This document shows positions 35,846 through 46,484 of a stretch of 64,000 bases of DNA, piece after piece. Positions within the stretch are counted from its first letter, which is position 1; the number at the start of each line of letters is the position of its first letter. A program made the position numbers and the translations under genes. The stretch comes from Methylocystis rosea (GTDB lineage Bacteria > Pseudomonadota > Alphaproteobacteria > Rhizobiales > Beijerinckiaceae), in assembly GCF_003855495.1 (NCBI RefSeq), contig NZ_CP034086.1:3385501-3449500 (forward strand), read 5' to 3'. The notes beneath the pieces were generated by a model. The model was not told the DNA's origin, ran no database searches, and saw only the letters and a program-made list of their open reading frames with translations.

Positions 35846-36670
35846 CTACCCCACGACGAACTGGAGGGACGCGCCGCCAGCAGTCAGGACTGTTCCGGCC
35901 GCCATAGCGTCGGCAAGTCTGTCCAGGCGGATCAACGCGAGGCCCCGATCGTCGCTGTGTGAGCCCGCCACGCCGACTTCGATCTCGCCCGCCATGACTT
36001 TTGTTCCGGGCGGCGGAGCTTCGCCGTCCACGTGGTAAGGCGTCACGCGCTTGCGCGCGAGGTTGCGATGCTTCGTGCGCGAGACCACTTCCTGGCCGAT
36101 ATAGCACCCCTTGGTGAAATCGACGCCGGCGAGCAGGTCCATGTTCGCTTCGTGCGGAAATGCGGCGCCATAGGCGAAATCAACACCGCCTTGCGGAACG
36201 CCGGCGGCGATCCGCGCGGCTTCATAGTCGTCGCGAGCGTCTACCGCTTTCGCGCCGCGCGGCGCGATCAAACGCCAGCCGAGCGTCTCGGAGCGCGGGT
36301 CCCGCGCCATCGCCAGCGCAGGAATTTCCGGTCGCGCCTCCCCGAGAACGGCGAAGGCTGCGAATTCGTCGCTTCTGGATGTGACGCTCACCGCCGCGCG
36401 CAATTTGTACATGCCAAGGCGACGCAGGAGATCCGGCTCCAAGCTACTCGGGCAATCAAGAAAATAGCGGCGCGTCTCGCCGTCGCCTTCCACAAAGACA
36501 AGGAAGTCGACCAATATCTTCCCCTGCGGCGCCAGCAGCGCGCAGAAGCGGGCTTCGCCCGGGACGAGCTTGGAGATGTCGTTGGTGACGAGATTATGCA
36601 AGAATTTCGTCGCGTCGGCCCCGGCAATTTCGACAATGCCGCGATCCCGCAGGCTGATGACTGCTGACAT
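35846..36670 (-). CDS. ygfZ: YgfZ/GcvT-like folate-dependent Fe-S protein maturation factor
   Basis: 274 aa. Folate-binding fold with IVEIAGADATKFLHNLVTND at the start and the diagnostic YgfZ motif KGCYIGQEVVSRTKH with its redox-active Cys. YgfZ (IBA57 in mitochondria) helps make or repair particular 4Fe-4S enzymes. It is a single minus-strand gene between the nifB operon and the divergent nifH promoter. Whether it is nif-regulated is not clear; I saw no sigma54 element in front of it. Confidence 0.9.
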   Translation of the reverse strand: MSAVISLRDRGIVEIAGADATKFLHNLVTNDISKLVPGEARFCALLAPQGKILVDFLVFVEGDGETRRYFLDCPSSLEPDLLRRLGMYKLRAAVSVTSRSDEFAAFAVLGEARPEIPALAMARDPRSETLGWRLIAPRGAKAVDARDDYEAARIAAGVPQGGVDFAYGAAFPHEANMDLLAGVDFTKGCYIGQEVVSRTKHRNLARKRVTPYHVDGEAPPPGTKVMAGEIEVGVAGSHSDDRGLALIRLDRLADAMAAGTVLTAGGASLQFVVG

Positions 36671-36923
36671 TGTGTCTTATGCTCCAACCGCGTCTGTAAG
36701 CCGCCGCGGTTTGTCGTAAGCGCGCGACCCGCCGGATCGATTCTGGAAGCAACGATCCTGCCATGGCTGCAACCCTCAACCCCAAACCGCAAAGCGCGCG
36801 CGGCGCACACGCACGGGGTTCGCCATCGCGCCGCCGCGTCTTCCAAGGAAGCGGCCCTAATCAAAACCACCCGTGCGCGGCGAAAAAACGCCCAAAAACT
36901 TTCTACCGCGTCGGCAATAACTT
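36671..36923. other. ygfZ-nifH intergenic region, left part
   Basis: No gene or repeat seen. The ygfZ promoter must be here; the nifH control elements begin at 36924. Confidence 0.5.
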
Positions 36924-36939
36924 TGTCGCCCACATCACA
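36924..36939. promoter_or_regulatory. NifA upstream activator site 1 (nifH)
   Basis: TGT-CGCCCACATC-ACA, exact TGT-N10-ACA, ~130 bp before the predicted nifH start. Confidence 0.85.
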
Positions 36940-36943
36940 TGGT

Positions 36944-36959
36944 TGTTAGCTTTTTGACA
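36944..36959. promoter_or_regulatory. NifA upstream activator site 2 (nifH)
   Basis: TGT-TAGCTTTTTG-ACA, exact. It lies 20 bp centre to centre from site 1, roughly two helical turns, so both can face the polymerase. Confidence 0.87.
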
Positions 36960-37037
36960 TCGAACAACCGGTCGTAGCTCATTCACAAATGATTGATTCA
37001 AAGCCATGTTCATTCGGCGATCACACTCTGCAAGCCC

Positions 37038-37053
37038 TGGCATGGACATTGCG
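37038..37053 (+). promoter_or_regulatory. sigma54 promoter of nifHDK
   Basis: TGGCATGGACATTGCG, same variant as at nifB. Predicted start ~37064, giving a ~125-nt leader with AGGAG before nifH. Confidence 0.88.
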
Positions 37054-37164
37054 AAAGAGGGACCGGCTCGACAGAATCGAGGGCCGTCGAAGAGAACCTC
37101 TTACTGGGAGTCCTTCTCTAACTCGGCAGCGAAGCAAGGCGCCGCGAGAGAGCTGCGGCAATGA

Positions 37165-38076
<912 letters not shown>

Positions 38077-38095
38077 CCCGTCAACGCATAAGCGA

Positions 38096-38119
38096 CGACC
38101 TCCCGCACGCGGGAGGTCG
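38096..38119 (+). other. stem-loop between nifH and nifD
   Basis: CGACCTCCCG / CGGGAGGTCG, 10-bp perfect stem with a 4-nt loop, 19 bp after nifH. No T run follows, so it is more likely an mRNA-stabilising or processing element that raises nifH mRNA over nifD. Confidence 0.65.
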
Positions 38120-38154
38120 AGCTGAAATCCAGAAAGCATTGAAGGAGACATCAA

Positions 38155-39657
38155 ATGAGTGTTTCGCCCACATTGAGCGTTGCGGAGATCAAGGACCGCA
38201 ACAAAGCGCTCATCGAAGAAGTTCTGAAGGTCTATCCCGAGAAGACCGCCAAGCGCCGCGCCAAGCACCTCAACGTGCATCAGGAAGGCAAGCCGGATTG
38301 CGGCGTGAAGTCGAACATCAAGTCGATCCCCGGCGTCATGACCATTCGCGGCTGCGCTTACGCCGGCTCGAAGGGCGTTGTCTGGGGTCCGATCAAAGAC
38401 ATGATCCACATCAGCCATGGCCCGGTGGGCTGCGGCCAATATTCCTGGGCGGCGCGCCGTAACTATTACATCGGCACGACCGGCATCGACACTTTCGTCA
38501 CGATGCAGTTCACGTCCGACTTCCAAGAGAAGGATATCGTCTTCGGCGGCGATAAGAAGCTCGCGAAGATCATGGACGAGATCCAGGAGCTGTTCCCGCT
38601 GAACAACGGCATCACCGTTCAGTCGGAATGCCCGATCGGCCTCATTGGCGACGATATCGAAGCGGTGTCGAAGGCCAAGTCGAAGGAATATGACGGCAAG
38701 ACCATCGTCCCGGTGCGTTGCGAAGGCTTCCGCGGCGTTTCTCAGTCGCTCGGCCATCACATCGCCAACGACGCGATCCGTGATTGGGTGTTCGACAAGA
38801 TCGCTCCCGACGCCGCGCCGCGTTTCGAGCCGACGCCCTATGACGTCGCCATCATCGGCGACTATAACATCGGCGGCGACGCCTGGTCGTCGCGCATTCT
38901 GCTCGAGGAAATGGGCCTGCGCGTGATCGCGCAATGGTCGGGCGACGGCAGCCTCGCCGAACTCGAAGCGACGCCGAAGGCGAAGCTGAACGTTCTGCAT
39001 TGCTACCGTTCGATGAACTATATTTCACGCCACATGGAAGAGAAGTACGGTATTCCGTGGTGCGAATATAATTTCTTCGGCCCGAGCAAGATCGCCGAAT
39101 CGCTGCGCAAGATCGCTAGCTATTTCGACGACAAGATCAAGGAAGGCGCCGAGCAGGTCATCGCCAAATATCAGCCCCTGATGGACGCGGTGATCGCCAA
39201 ATACCGTCCGCGTCTGGAAGGCAAGACGGTCATGCTGTTCGTCGGCGGCCTCCGCCCGCGTCACGTGATCGGCGCATACGAAGACCTCGGCATGGAAGTC
39301 GTCGGCACGGGCTATGAGTTCGGCCACAACGACGACTATCAGCGCACCGCCCAGCACTACGTTAAGGACGGAACGCTGATCTACGACGACGTGACCGGCT
39401 ACGAATTCGAAAAATTCGTCGAGAAGATCCAGCCCGATCTCGTCGGCTCCGGCATCAAGGAAAAATACGTCTTCCAGAAGATGGGCGTGCCTTTCCGCCA
39501 GATGCACAGCTGGGACTATTCGGGCCCCTACCATGGCTATGACGGTTTCGCGATCTTCGCGCGGGACATGGACATGGCGATCAACTCGCCGGTCTGGAAA
39601 ATGACCAAGGCGCCTTGGAAGACCGAGGAACTGCCGCTGCTCCAAGCCGCGGAATAA
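38155..39657 (+). CDS. nifD: nitrogenase molybdenum-iron protein alpha chain NifD
   Basis: 500 aa. P-cluster ligands Cys67, Cys93 and Cys159 ([30 protein letters not shown]); FeMo-cofactor ligands Cys283 ([10 protein letters not shown]) and His451 ([10 protein letters not shown]). The His and Gln residues of the Mo-type active site are in place, and there is no Vnf/Anf delta subunit, so this is the molybdenum enzyme. AAGGAG precedes the ATG. Confidence 0.99.
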   Translation: MSVSPTLSVAEIKDRNKALIEEVLKVYPEKTAKRRAKHLNVHQEGKPDCGVKSNIKSIPGVMTIRGCAYAGSKGVVWGPIKDMIHISHGPVGCGQYSWAARRNYYIGTTGIDTFVTMQFTSDFQEKDIVFGGDKKLAKIMDEIQELFPLNNGITVQSECPIGLIGDDIEAVSKAKSKEYDGKTIVPVRCEGFRGVSQSLGHHIANDAIRDWVFDKIAPDAAPRFEPTPYDVAIIGDYNIGGDAWSSRILLEEMGLRVIAQWSGDGSLAELEATPKAKLNVLHCYRSMNYISRHMEEKYGIPWCEYNFFGPSKIAESLRKIASYFDDKIKEGAEQVIAKYQPLMDAVIAKYRPRLEGKTVMLFVGGLRPRHVIGAYEDLGMEVVGTGYEFGHNDDYQRTAQHYVKDGTLIYDDVTGYEFEKFVEKIQPDLVGSGIKEKYVFQKMGVPFRQMHSWDYSGPYHGYDGFAIFARDMDMAINSPVWKMTKAPWKTEELPLLQAAE

Positions 39658-39663
39658 ATCAGC

Positions 39664-39692
39664 GCCGGCGCGTCGCGAAGGCGCGCGCCGGC
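39664..39692 (+). other. stem-loop between nifD and nifK
   Basis: GCCGGCGCG / CGCGCCGGC with an 11-nt loop, starting 6 nt after the nifD stop. No T run. Together with the hairpins after nifH and nifK it suggests segmental mRNA control. Confidence 0.5.
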
Positions 39693-39723
39693 TCCCCGAA
39701 ATGCATGACGCGAGGGTTCGACC

Positions 39724-41283
39724 ATGCCGCAGAGCGCAGAACACGTCCTAGACCATTTTGACCTCTTCAGAGGTCCCGAGTACCAGCAGATGCTGGCGAA
39801 CAAGAAGAAGATGTTCGAAAACCCGCGCGATCCGGCTGAGGTGGAACGCGTTCGGGAATGGGCCAAGACCCCCGAATATCGCGAGAAGAACTTCGCTCGT
39901 GAGGCGTTGACGGTCAATCCGGCCAAGGCCTGCCAGCCGCTCGGCGCGGTCTTCGCCGCCGTCGGTTTCGAGCAAACGATTCCTTTCGTTCATGGATCGC
40001 AGGGCTGCGTCGCCTATTACCGCAGCCATCTGTCGAGACACTTCAAGGAGCCGAGCTCCTGCGTGTCCTCGTCGATGACCGAAGATGCGGCGGTGTTCGG
40101 CGGCCTCAACAACATGATCGACGGCCTGGCCAACACCTACAACATGTACAAGCCGAAGATGATCGCCGTCTCGACCACCTGCATGGCGGAAGTCATCGGC
40201 GACGATCTGAACGCCTTCATCAAGACCTCGAAGGAAAAGGGTTCGGTTCCGGCGGAATACGACGTTCCCTTCGCTCACACCCCGGCCTTCGTCGGCAGCC
40301 ACGTCACCGGCTACGACAATGCGCTGAAGGGCATCATCGAGCACTTCTGGGACGGCAAGGCCGGCACAACGGCCAAGCTCGAGCGCAAGGCGAATGACAA
40401 GATCAACTTCATCGGCGGCTTCGACGGCTACACGGTCGGCAACATGCGCGAAGTCAAGCGCATCTTCGGCTTGATGGGCATCGACTACACGATCCTCGCC
40501 GACAACAGCGAAGTCTTCGACACGCCGACGGACGGCGAGTTCCGCATGTATGACGGCGGCACGACGCTGGAAGAGGCTGCCGATGCGATCAACGCCAAGG
40601 CGACGATCTCGATGCAGGAATATTGCACCGAGAAGACGCTGCCGCTGATCGCCGCGCATGGGCAGGAAGTCGCCGCCTTCAATCACCCGATTGGCGTCTC
40701 GGCGACCGACAAGTTCCTTATGACCTTGTCGCGCATCACCGGCAAGCCGATCCCTGAAGAGCTGGCGCGCGAGCGTGGTCGTCTTGTTGACGCTGTGGCC
40801 GATTCAAGCGCCCACATTCACGGCAAGAAATTCGCGATCTACGGCGATCCGGATCTGTGCCTCGGCCTCGCCGGGTTCCTGCTGGAGCTTGGCGCCGAAC
40901 CGACGCACGTGCTCGCCACGAATGGCGGCAAGGCTTGGGCGGCAAAAGTGCAGGAGCTGTTCGACTCCTCGCCGTTCGGTCAGAATTGCCACGTCTATGC
41001 CGGCAAAGATCTTTGGCATATGCGTTCGCTGCTGTTCACCGAGCCGGTGGATTTCCTGATCGGCAACACCTACGGGAAATATCTCGAGCGCGACACCGGC
41101 ACGCCGCTGATCCGCATCGGCTTCCCGATCTTCGATCGCCATCATCACCACCGCTATCCGGTGTGGGGCTATCAGGGCGGCTTGAACGTTCTGGTGTGGG
41201 TGCTCGATCGCATTTTCGAATCGATCGACGCCACCACCAACGTGCCGGCGAAGAGCGACTATAGCTTCGACATCATCCGTTAA
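39724..41283 (+). CDS. nifK: nitrogenase molybdenum-iron protein beta chain NifK
   Basis: 519 aa. N-terminal extension, then P-cluster cysteines in [31 protein letters not shown] and [28 protein letters not shown] and the conserved Ser region follow. The C-terminal [13 protein letters not shown] is typical. It pairs with NifD as the alpha2-beta2 tetramer. Followed by a strong stem-loop and nifE. Confidence 0.99.
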   Translation: MPQSAEHVLDHFDLFRGPEYQQMLANKKKMFENPRDPAEVERVREWAKTPEYREKNFAREALTVNPAKACQPLGAVFAAVGFEQTIPFVHGSQGCVAYYRSHLSRHFKEPSSCVSSSMTEDAAVFGGLNNMIDGLANTYNMYKPKMIAVSTTCMAEVIGDDLNAFIKTSKEKGSVPAEYDVPFAHTPAFVGSHVTGYDNALKGIIEHFWDGKAGTTAKLERKANDKINFIGGFDGYTVGNMREVKRIFGLMGIDYTILADNSEVFDTPTDGEFRMYDGGTTLEEAADAINAKATISMQEYCTEKTLPLIAAHGQEVAAFNHPIGVSATDKFLMTLSRITGKPIPEELARERGRLVDAVADSSAHIHGKKFAIYGDPDLCLGLAGFLLELGAEPTHVLATNGGKAWAAKVQELFDSSPFGQNCHVYAGKDLWHMRSLLFTEPVDFLIGNTYGKYLERDTGTPLIRIGFPIFDRHHHHRYPVWGYQGGLNVLVWVLDRIFESIDATTNVPAKSDYSFDIIR

Positions 41284-41289
41284 GACAAC

Positions 41290-41317
41290 GTGGCTCCCGC
41301 TTTGCAGCGGGAGCCAC
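41290..41317 (+). terminator. stem-loop between nifK and nifE, possible attenuator
   Basis: Perfect 12-bp stem GTGGCTCCCGCT / AGCGGGAGCCAC with a TTGC loop, 7 bp after nifK. No T run, so at most a partial terminator; it could lower nifEN relative to nifHDK. Confidence 0.55.
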
Positions 41318-41361
41318 ACCTTGCTCGCAGTATCGCTGTCGCAACGTGAAGGAGAAGAGGC

Positions 41362-43032
41362 ATGAGTTCGCTTTCGGCCACGATCCAGGACGTTTTCAAC
41401 GAGCCAGGCTGCGGTAAGAACGCGAACAAATCAGAAGCCGAACGCAAGAAGGGGTGCACCAAGCAATTGCAGCCCGGCGGCGCGGCTGGCGGTTGCGCCT
41501 TCGACGGCGCCAAGATCGCTCTTCAACCACTCACCGACGTCGCCCACCTCGTGCATGGCCCGATCGCCTGCGAGGGCAATAGCTGGGACAATCGCGGCGC
41601 GAAGTCCTCCGGCTCCAATCTGTGGCGCACCGGCTTCACGACCGACATCAACGAGACCGACGTGGTCTTCGGCGGCGAGAAGCGGCTGTTCAAATCCATC
41701 CGCGAGATCATCGAAAAATACGATCCGCCGGCGATCTTCGTCTATCAGACCTGCGTGCCCGCGATGATCGGCGATGATATCGACGCCGTGTGCAAAGCGG
41801 CGCGCGAGAAATTCAACAAGCCGGTCATTCCGATCAACTCCCCGGGCTTCGTCGGGCCGAAAAATCTCGGCAACAAGCTTGCGGGCGAGGCGCTGCTGCA
41901 ACATGTGATCGGCACGGAAGAGCCGGAATATACGACGCCCTACGACCTCAATATCATCGGCGAATACAATCTGTCCGGGGAATTGTGGCAGGTGAAGCCG
42001 CTGCTCGACGAGCTCGGCATTCGCATCATGGCCTGCATCTCCGGCGACGGAAAATATAAGGAGGTCGCCTCCTCGCATCGCGCCAAGGCCGCGATGATGG
42101 TCTGCTCCAAGGCGATGATCAATGTCGCGCGCAAGATGGAGGAGCGCTACGGCATCCCCTTCTTCGAAGGCTCCTTCTACGGCATCGAGGATAGCAGCGA
42201 CTCGCTGCGCGAGATCGCGCGCATGCTGATCGAGCGCGGCGCGCCCGCCGAACTGATGGATCGAACCGAGGCGCTGATCGCGCGGGAAGAGGCAAAGGCC
42301 TGGGCGGCGATCGCCAAATACAAGCCGCGCTTCGAAGGCAAGAAAGTGCTGCTGATCACCGGCGGAGTCAAATCCTGGTCGGTCGTCGCGGCGCTGCAAG
42401 AGGCGGGTCTCGAACTTGTCGGCACCTCCGTCAAGAAGTCGACGAAGGAAGACAAGGAGCGCATCAAGGAGCTGATGGGTCAGGACGCCCATATGATCGA
42501 GGATATGACGCCGCGCGAAATGTACAAGATGCTCAAGGATGCGCGCGCCGACATCATGCTCTCGGGCGGCCGCTCGCAGTTCATCGCGCTGAAAGCCTCG
42601 ATGCCCTGGCTCGACATCAACCAGGAGCGGCATCACGCCTATATGGGCTATGTCGGCATGGTGAAGCTCGTCGAAGAGATCGACAAGGCGCTTTACAATC
42701 CCGTTTGGGCGCAGGTGCGCAAGCCGGCGCCTTGGGAAACGGCCGGAGAAAATTGGCAAAGCCGCGCGATGGCGCAGGCGGAAGCCGAGGCGGCGGCGCT
42801 CGCCGCCGATCCGGTGAAGGCGGAAGAGGCTCGCCGCGCGAAAAAGATCTGCAATTGCAAGAGCGTCGAACTCGGCGTCATCGAGGATGCGATCCTCGCG
42901 AACAATCTCTCGACGGTCGAAGGCGTGCGCGAGAAGACGAACGCCTCTGGCGGCTGCGGCGCCTGCGCCGTGCGCATCGAAGAAATTCTCGCGCAGATGG
43001 TCTCGGCCTCTCACGCAATCGCGGCGGAGTAA
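41362..43032 (+). CDS. nifE: NifE, FeMo-cofactor assembly scaffold, with C-terminal BFD-like 2Fe-2S domain
   Basis: 556 aa, about 80 longer than Azotobacter NifE. The main part resembles NifD (GCGKNANKSEAERKKGCTKQ, GGCAFDGAKIALQPLTDVAH, YQTCVPAMIGDDIDAVC). From ~490 an extra domain reads KKICNCKSVELGVIEDAI, then ASGGCGACAVRIEEIL: Cys-x-Cys and Cys-x2-Cys spaced as in bacterioferritin-associated ferredoxin and the NifU centre. Extended NifE occurs in other rhizobial-type nif systems. The extra cluster may bring electrons to cofactor assembly. Confidence 0.97.
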   Translation: MSSLSATIQDVFNEPGCGKNANKSEAERKKGCTKQLQPGGAAGGCAFDGAKIALQPLTDVAHLVHGPIACEGNSWDNRGAKSSGSNLWRTGFTTDINETDVVFGGEKRLFKSIREIIEKYDPPAIFVYQTCVPAMIGDDIDAVCKAAREKFNKPVIPINSPGFVGPKNLGNKLAGEALLQHVIGTEEPEYTTPYDLNIIGEYNLSGELWQVKPLLDELGIRIMACISGDGKYKEVASSHRAKAAMMVCSKAMINVARKMEERYGIPFFEGSFYGIEDSSDSLREIARMLIERGAPAELMDRTEALIAREEAKAWAAIAKYKPRFEGKKVLLITGGVKSWSVVAALQEAGLELVGTSVKKSTKEDKERIKELMGQDAHMIEDMTPREMYKMLKDARADIMLSGGRSQFIALKASMPWLDINQERHHAYMGYVGMVKLVEEIDKALYNPVWAQVRKPAPWETAGENWQSRAMAQAEAEAAALAADPVKAEEARRAKKICNCKSVELGVIEDAILANNLSTVEGVREKTNASGGCGACAVRIEEILAQMVSASHAIAAE

Positions 43033-43036
43033 CGCG

Positions 43037-44413
43037 ATGGCGAACGTCTCCGTCAGCAAGAAGGCCTGCTCGGTCAATCCGCTCAAGATGAGCCAGCCGA
43101 TCGGTGGCGCCTTGGCCTTCATGGGCCTGCGGGGCGCGATGCCGCTCCTGCATGGCTCGCAGGGCTGCACGTCTTTCGGCCTGGTGCTGTTCACGCGGCA
43201 CTTCAAAGAAGCCATTCCGATGCAGACCACCGCGATGAGCGAAGTCGCGACGGTCCTCGGCGGCTATGACAATGTCGAGCAAGCGGTGCTCAACATCTAC
43301 AACCGCACGAAGCCAGAGATCATCGGCATTTGCTCGACGGGGGTCACCGAGACGAAGGGCGACGACGTCGACGGCTACATCAAGCTCATTCGCGAGAAGA
43401 ACGCGGCGGTCGCGCATCTGCCGATCGTCTATGTGTCGACGCCCGACTTTAAAGACGCCTTCCAGGACGGCTGGGAAAAGACGGTGACGCGCATCGTCGA
43501 AACGATGGTCGAGGCGCCAAAGAGCGCCGCGCGCCGCGATCCGACGAAAATCAATGTGCTGCCAGGCTGCCATCTGACGCCGGGCGATCTCGATGAATTG
43601 CGCACGATCATCGAGGATTTCGGCTTGGAGCCGACTTTTCTGCCCGATCTCGCCGGTTCGCTCGACGGCCACATACCGGATGATTTCACCCCGACGACGA
43701 TCGGCGGCGTCGGCGTAGAAGAAATATCCATGATGGGCCAGGCCGGCTGGACGATCGCGATCGGCGCGCAAATGCGGCAGGCCGCCGAAGCCATGCAAAA
43801 GAAGACCGGCGTTCCGTTCCGGCTGTTTGAACGGCTGTGCGGGCTTGAGGCCAATGATGCGCTCATGTCGTTCCTGACGGACATCAGCGGTCGCCCGGCG
43901 CCGATGAAATATCGTCGCCAGCGCGGCCAGCTCGTCGACGCGATGCTGGACGGTCATTTCCACATCGGCGGGCGAAAACTCGCGGTCGGCGCCGAGCCGG
44001 ATCTGCTCAACGAGATCGGCGGTCTGCTCACCGAAATGGGCGCGCAACTTCTTGTCGCGGTGACGACCACGCAATCGCCGGTGCTCGAACGACTGCCGAC
44101 CGAAGAGGTGCTGATCGGCGATCTCGAAGACCTCGAGAATTTGGCGAAGGCCAAGGACTGCGATCTGATGGTCACCCATTCGCACGGCAGGCAAGCGGCC
44201 TCTCGCTTGAAGATCCCGTTCTTTCGCATGGGCATTCCGATGTTCGACCGCCTCGGCGGCGGGCATCAGTTGATGGTCGGCTATCGCGGCGGTCGCGATT
44301 TGATCTTTGACATCAGCAATCTGTTGATGGCCGATCACGAAGACAACCACGAACCGACACCTGACAGCTGGCGCGATGGCGTCGGCCCGTCACACGCCGC
44401 AACCTCGCACTAG
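43037..44413 (+). CDS. nifN: NifN, FeMo-cofactor assembly scaffold
   Basis: 458 aa from ATG 43037, 4 bp after nifE. NifK-like: KKACSVNPLKMSQPIGGALA, LLHGSQGCTSFGLVLFTRHF KEAIPMQTTAMSE and ICSTGVTETKGDD. NifEN receives NifB-co and exchanges it for the Mo-homocitrate form. Length and motifs are ordinary for the family. Confidence 0.98.
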   Translation: MANVSVSKKACSVNPLKMSQPIGGALAFMGLRGAMPLLHGSQGCTSFGLVLFTRHFKEAIPMQTTAMSEVATVLGGYDNVEQAVLNIYNRTKPEIIGICSTGVTETKGDDVDGYIKLIREKNAAVAHLPIVYVSTPDFKDAFQDGWEKTVTRIVETMVEAPKSAARRDPTKINVLPGCHLTPGDLDELRTIIEDFGLEPTFLPDLAGSLDGHIPDDFTPTTIGGVGVEEISMMGQAGWTIAIGAQMRQAAEAMQKKTGVPFRLFERLCGLEANDALMSFLTDISGRPAPMKYRRQRGQLVDAMLDGHFHIGGRKLAVGAEPDLLNEIGGLLTEMGAQLLVAVTTTQSPVLERLPTEEVLIGDLEDLENLAKAKDCDLMVTHSHGRQAASRLKIPFFRMGIPMFDRLGGGHQLMVGYRGGRDLIFDISNLLMADHEDNHEPTPDSWRDGVGPSHAATSH

Positions 44414-44432
44414 GGGCGAAAAAGGAGGCGCT

Positions 44433-44828
44433 ATGAAAGTCGCATTCGCAACCCAGGATTTGAAACGCGTCGACGCGCATTTCGGCTGGGCCAAGAACAT
44501 CGCGATCTACGAGATTGGACCGGAAGGTCACGAATTCGTCGAGGCCATCCAATTTGACGGCGATCTCAAGGAAGATGGCAATGAGGACAAGCTCGCGCCG
44601 AAGATCGACGCGATCAAGAATTGCGCCATTCTTTATGTCGCTGCCATTGGCGGCTCTGGCGCGGCGCGAGTCGTCGCCAACAACATTCATCCGATGAAGG
44701 TCAATCAACCGGAAGCCATCTCAGACCTCCTGGACAAGCTCCAGGAAGTGTTGAGAGGCGTGCCGCCGCCATGGCTGCGCAAAGCATTGACCAAGGGAAA
44801 AGAGCGCGTGCTCGATTTCGAAGAGTGA
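44433..44828 (+). CDS. nifX: NifX, FeMo-cofactor carrier
   Basis: 131 aa from ATG 44433 with AGGAGG upstream. KVAFATQDLKRVDAHFGWAK, ILYVAAIGGSGAARVVANNI and PEAISDLLDKLQEVL define NifX, which binds NifB-co and the cofactor precursor between NifB and NifEN. The NifB protein here also ends with a domain of this fold. Confidence 0.97.
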   Translation: MKVAFATQDLKRVDAHFGWAKNIAIYEIGPEGHEFVEAIQFDGDLKEDGNEDKLAPKIDAIKNCAILYVAAIGGSGAARVVANNIHPMKVNQPEAISDLLDKLQEVLRGVPPPWLRKALTKGKERVLDFEE

Positions 44829-44837
44829 GGAACGACC

Positions 44838-45308
44838 ATGTCTGAACCTACCGCCGTGCTCGAAAAAACTCCGGTCGCCGAGCTTCCGTTCATGAAGGAG
44901 CTCATCAAGGTCTGGCGCGCCCAGGACACGCACGGGACCTGGGAGACGAAGGGCGACCTCGAACTCTTGGCTCCCTATGTTCTTGACAAAGAGGCGCGCC
45001 GCGCGCTGCCGATCATCGGCGATCCCGACCCCGAGACGATCTGGCGCATGGAGCTCTTCTTCAACGCCATCGCGCTCTCCATCGAACGCGCCACGGGCGT
45101 CATGATCTCGCCCATGCTGAAGATGAGCCACGAGGGTTTCGGCCGCATGGTGCTGATCGGCGGACGCTTGATCGTCGTGAACAAGCAGCTGCGCGACGTG
45201 CATCGCTTCGGATTCGACAGTTTCGAGAAGCTCGCGTCAGAAGGCGACAAATATGTGCAGTCCGGCGTCGAGATGATCGAAAAATACCCGGACGTCGCAA
45301 AATACTGA
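44838..45308 (+). CDS. NifX-associated nitrogen fixation protein (DUF269)
   Basis: 156 aa, 9 bp after nifX. Signature stretches: [39 protein letters not shown] and [20 protein letters not shown]. This DUF269 family almost always follows nifX; its role is not established but it may take part in cofactor or electron-transfer steps. Ordinary length. Confidence 0.95.
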   Translation: MSEPTAVLEKTPVAELPFMKELIKVWRAQDTHGTWETKGDLELLAPYVLDKEARRALPIIGDPDPETIWRMELFFNAIALSIERATGVMISPMLKMSHEGFGRMVLIGGRLIVVNKQLRDVHRFGFDSFEKLASEGDKYVQSGVEMIEKYPDVAKY

Positions 45309-45316
45309 GGTCACTG

Positions 45317-45517
45317 ATGAGCGAGATCGACGATCTGAAGCAGGAAATCAAAAAGCTTTCGGCGAAGGCCATGCAGGCCAAAATGGATCTGCATGATCTT
45401 TCGGAAGAGCTGCCGATCAATTGGCCCACGATCCCTGAGATCGCGCAAAGGGCGCATGAAGCTTTCGCCGAGCTGGAGAAGAAGCGCGCAAAGTTGAAGT
45501 CCCTGGAGACGGTCTAA
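45317..45517 (+). CDS. CCE_0567-type small metalloprotein (DUF683)
   Basis: 66 aa, two long helices: EIDDLKQEIKKLSAKAMQAK MDLHDLSEELP and IPEIAQRAHEAFAELEKKRA. This is the DUF683 pattern, a small helical hairpin reported to bind metal and found in nif operons between DUF269 and fdxB. Function unknown. Confidence 0.93.
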   Translation: MSEIDDLKQEIKKLSAKAMQAKMDLHDLSEELPINWPTIPEIAQRAHEAFAELEKKRAKLKSLETV

Positions 45518-45541
45518 CTCGAGAAAAGAAAGTATACGGCC

Positions 45542-45841
45542 ATGTCACAAGCGACGCGCGATGGGCGCGATTGGTGTCCAGAATACCTTGTTGCGATCGA
45601 TCCCGGTAAATGCATCGGTTGCGGGCGCTGTTTCAAGGTGTGCGGTCGCGACGTGATGACGCTGAAAGGTTTGAACGAGGACGGCGAACTGGTTGCGCTG
45701 GACGACGATGAGGACGAAGAAGTCGAAAAGAAAATTATGGTGATGAATGATACCGGCGCCTGCATCGGCTGCGGCGCCTGCGCGCGCGTGTGTCCGACCA
45801 ATTGTCAAACGCATGCGGCGGAAGACGTCGCGCTGGTTTGA
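45542..45841 (+). CDS. fdxB: nif-specific ferredoxin III, 2[4Fe-4S]
   Basis: 99 aa. Cluster motifs CIGCGRCFKVCGRD and CIGCGACARVCPTN are separated by an acidic insert (LDDDEDEEVEKK), the FdxB/ferredoxin III layout. It closes the nifHDKENX operon and is an electron-carrier candidate for nitrogenase. A strong hairpin follows 10 bp after its stop. Confidence 0.96.
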   Translation: MSQATRDGRDWCPEYLVAIDPGKCIGCGRCFKVCGRDVMTLKGLNEDGELVALDDDEDEEVEKKIMVMNDTGACIGCGACARVCPTNCQTHAAEDVALV

Positions 45842-45851
45842 GTAGAAAAAA

Positions 45852-45878
45852 TGCGAGCCTCCGTCCAGGAGGCTCGCA
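45852..45878. terminator. bidirectional terminator between fdxB and the rhodanese operon
   Basis: Perfect 11-bp stem TGCGAGCCTCC / GGAGGCTCGCA with a 5-nt loop. An A run (45846-45851) on its left gives a U tail to minus-strand transcripts, so it terminates the rhodanese operon best and shields the nif operon. Confidence 0.8.
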
Positions 45879-45897
45879 ACGCCAATCGTGAATTGCG

Positions 45898-46212
45898 CTA
45901 CTCGATGCCCTGCTCGCGCGCCTTCCACATGGCGGCGATGCGAAAGCGCTCAGCGATCGCGATTGGATCGGCCAGCATCATCGCCTGAGCGTCGGCGAGC
46001 GCCTTCCTGACGGTTGCGGTCTCTTCCGCGTTCAGCGCCACGCGCCCGGCGACATGGGTCGCGTCCGGCATGATCGACCAGATTTTTCGCTTCGCGGGGT
46101 GCATCTTCACCTCGGTGAGATCGACCGCTTCGAGAGCGCCGTCAAGATAGAGCGCAAAGCCTTTGACTTCGAGTTTTCGTCCATCTTCAGTGATCTTCAC
46201 GAGAGTCGTCAT
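45898..46212 (-). CDS. unknown 104-aa nif-region protein
   Basis: 104 aa from ATG 46212 (the frame is open to 46260). LVKITEDGRKLEVKGFALYL DGALEAVDLTEV is followed by a helical C-terminal half (ETATVRKALADAQAMMLADP). No family recognised. It starts 2 bp after the stop of the 84-aa gene and ends the four-gene minus-strand operon, which carries a sigma54 promoter. Confidence 0.6.
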   Translation of the reverse strand: MTTLVKITEDGRKLEVKGFALYLDGALEAVDLTEVKMHPAKRKIWSIMPDATHVAGRVALNAEETATVRKALADAQAMMLADPIAIAERFRIAAMWKAREQGIE

Positions 46213-46214
46213 CG

Positions 46215-46469
46215 TCACTCTTCCTGTTGCGCGAGCCAGCCATAGCCGCCCTGATCCCAAAGTTGGGCGAGCAGTCTATCTGCATTCCAGTCGGGATATT
46301 GGAGCTTCAATTCGTCGTAATCCTTGAGAAAGCGCGCGGCGTCGTCGCCGTGCAATTCAGCGATCATTCCGTCGGCTTTGTTGTGGAGCGTGAAGCGCGT
46401 CCGATCGGCCGCGGTGGAGAGAGCATACTCGTCTCCCGTTTCGAGCTCATGGTCATCGCGAACGCTCAC
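46215..46469 (-). CDS. unknown 84-aa nif-region protein
   Basis: 84 aa. DEYALSTAADRTRFTLHNKA DGMIAELHGDDAARFLKDYD, with a Trp-rich end (YPDWNADRLLAQLWDQGGYG). No cysteines and no recognised motif. Cotranscribed with the rhodanese gene (15-bp gap) and the 104-aa gene. The pairing with a sulfurtransferase under sigma54 control suggests a part in nif sulfur handling, by context only. Confidence 0.6.
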   Translation of the reverse strand: MSVRDDHELETGDEYALSTAADRTRFTLHNKADGMIAELHGDDAARFLKDYDELKLQYPDWNADRLLAQLWDQGGYGWLAQQEE

Positions 46470-46484
46470 GCGCTGCTCTCCTTC

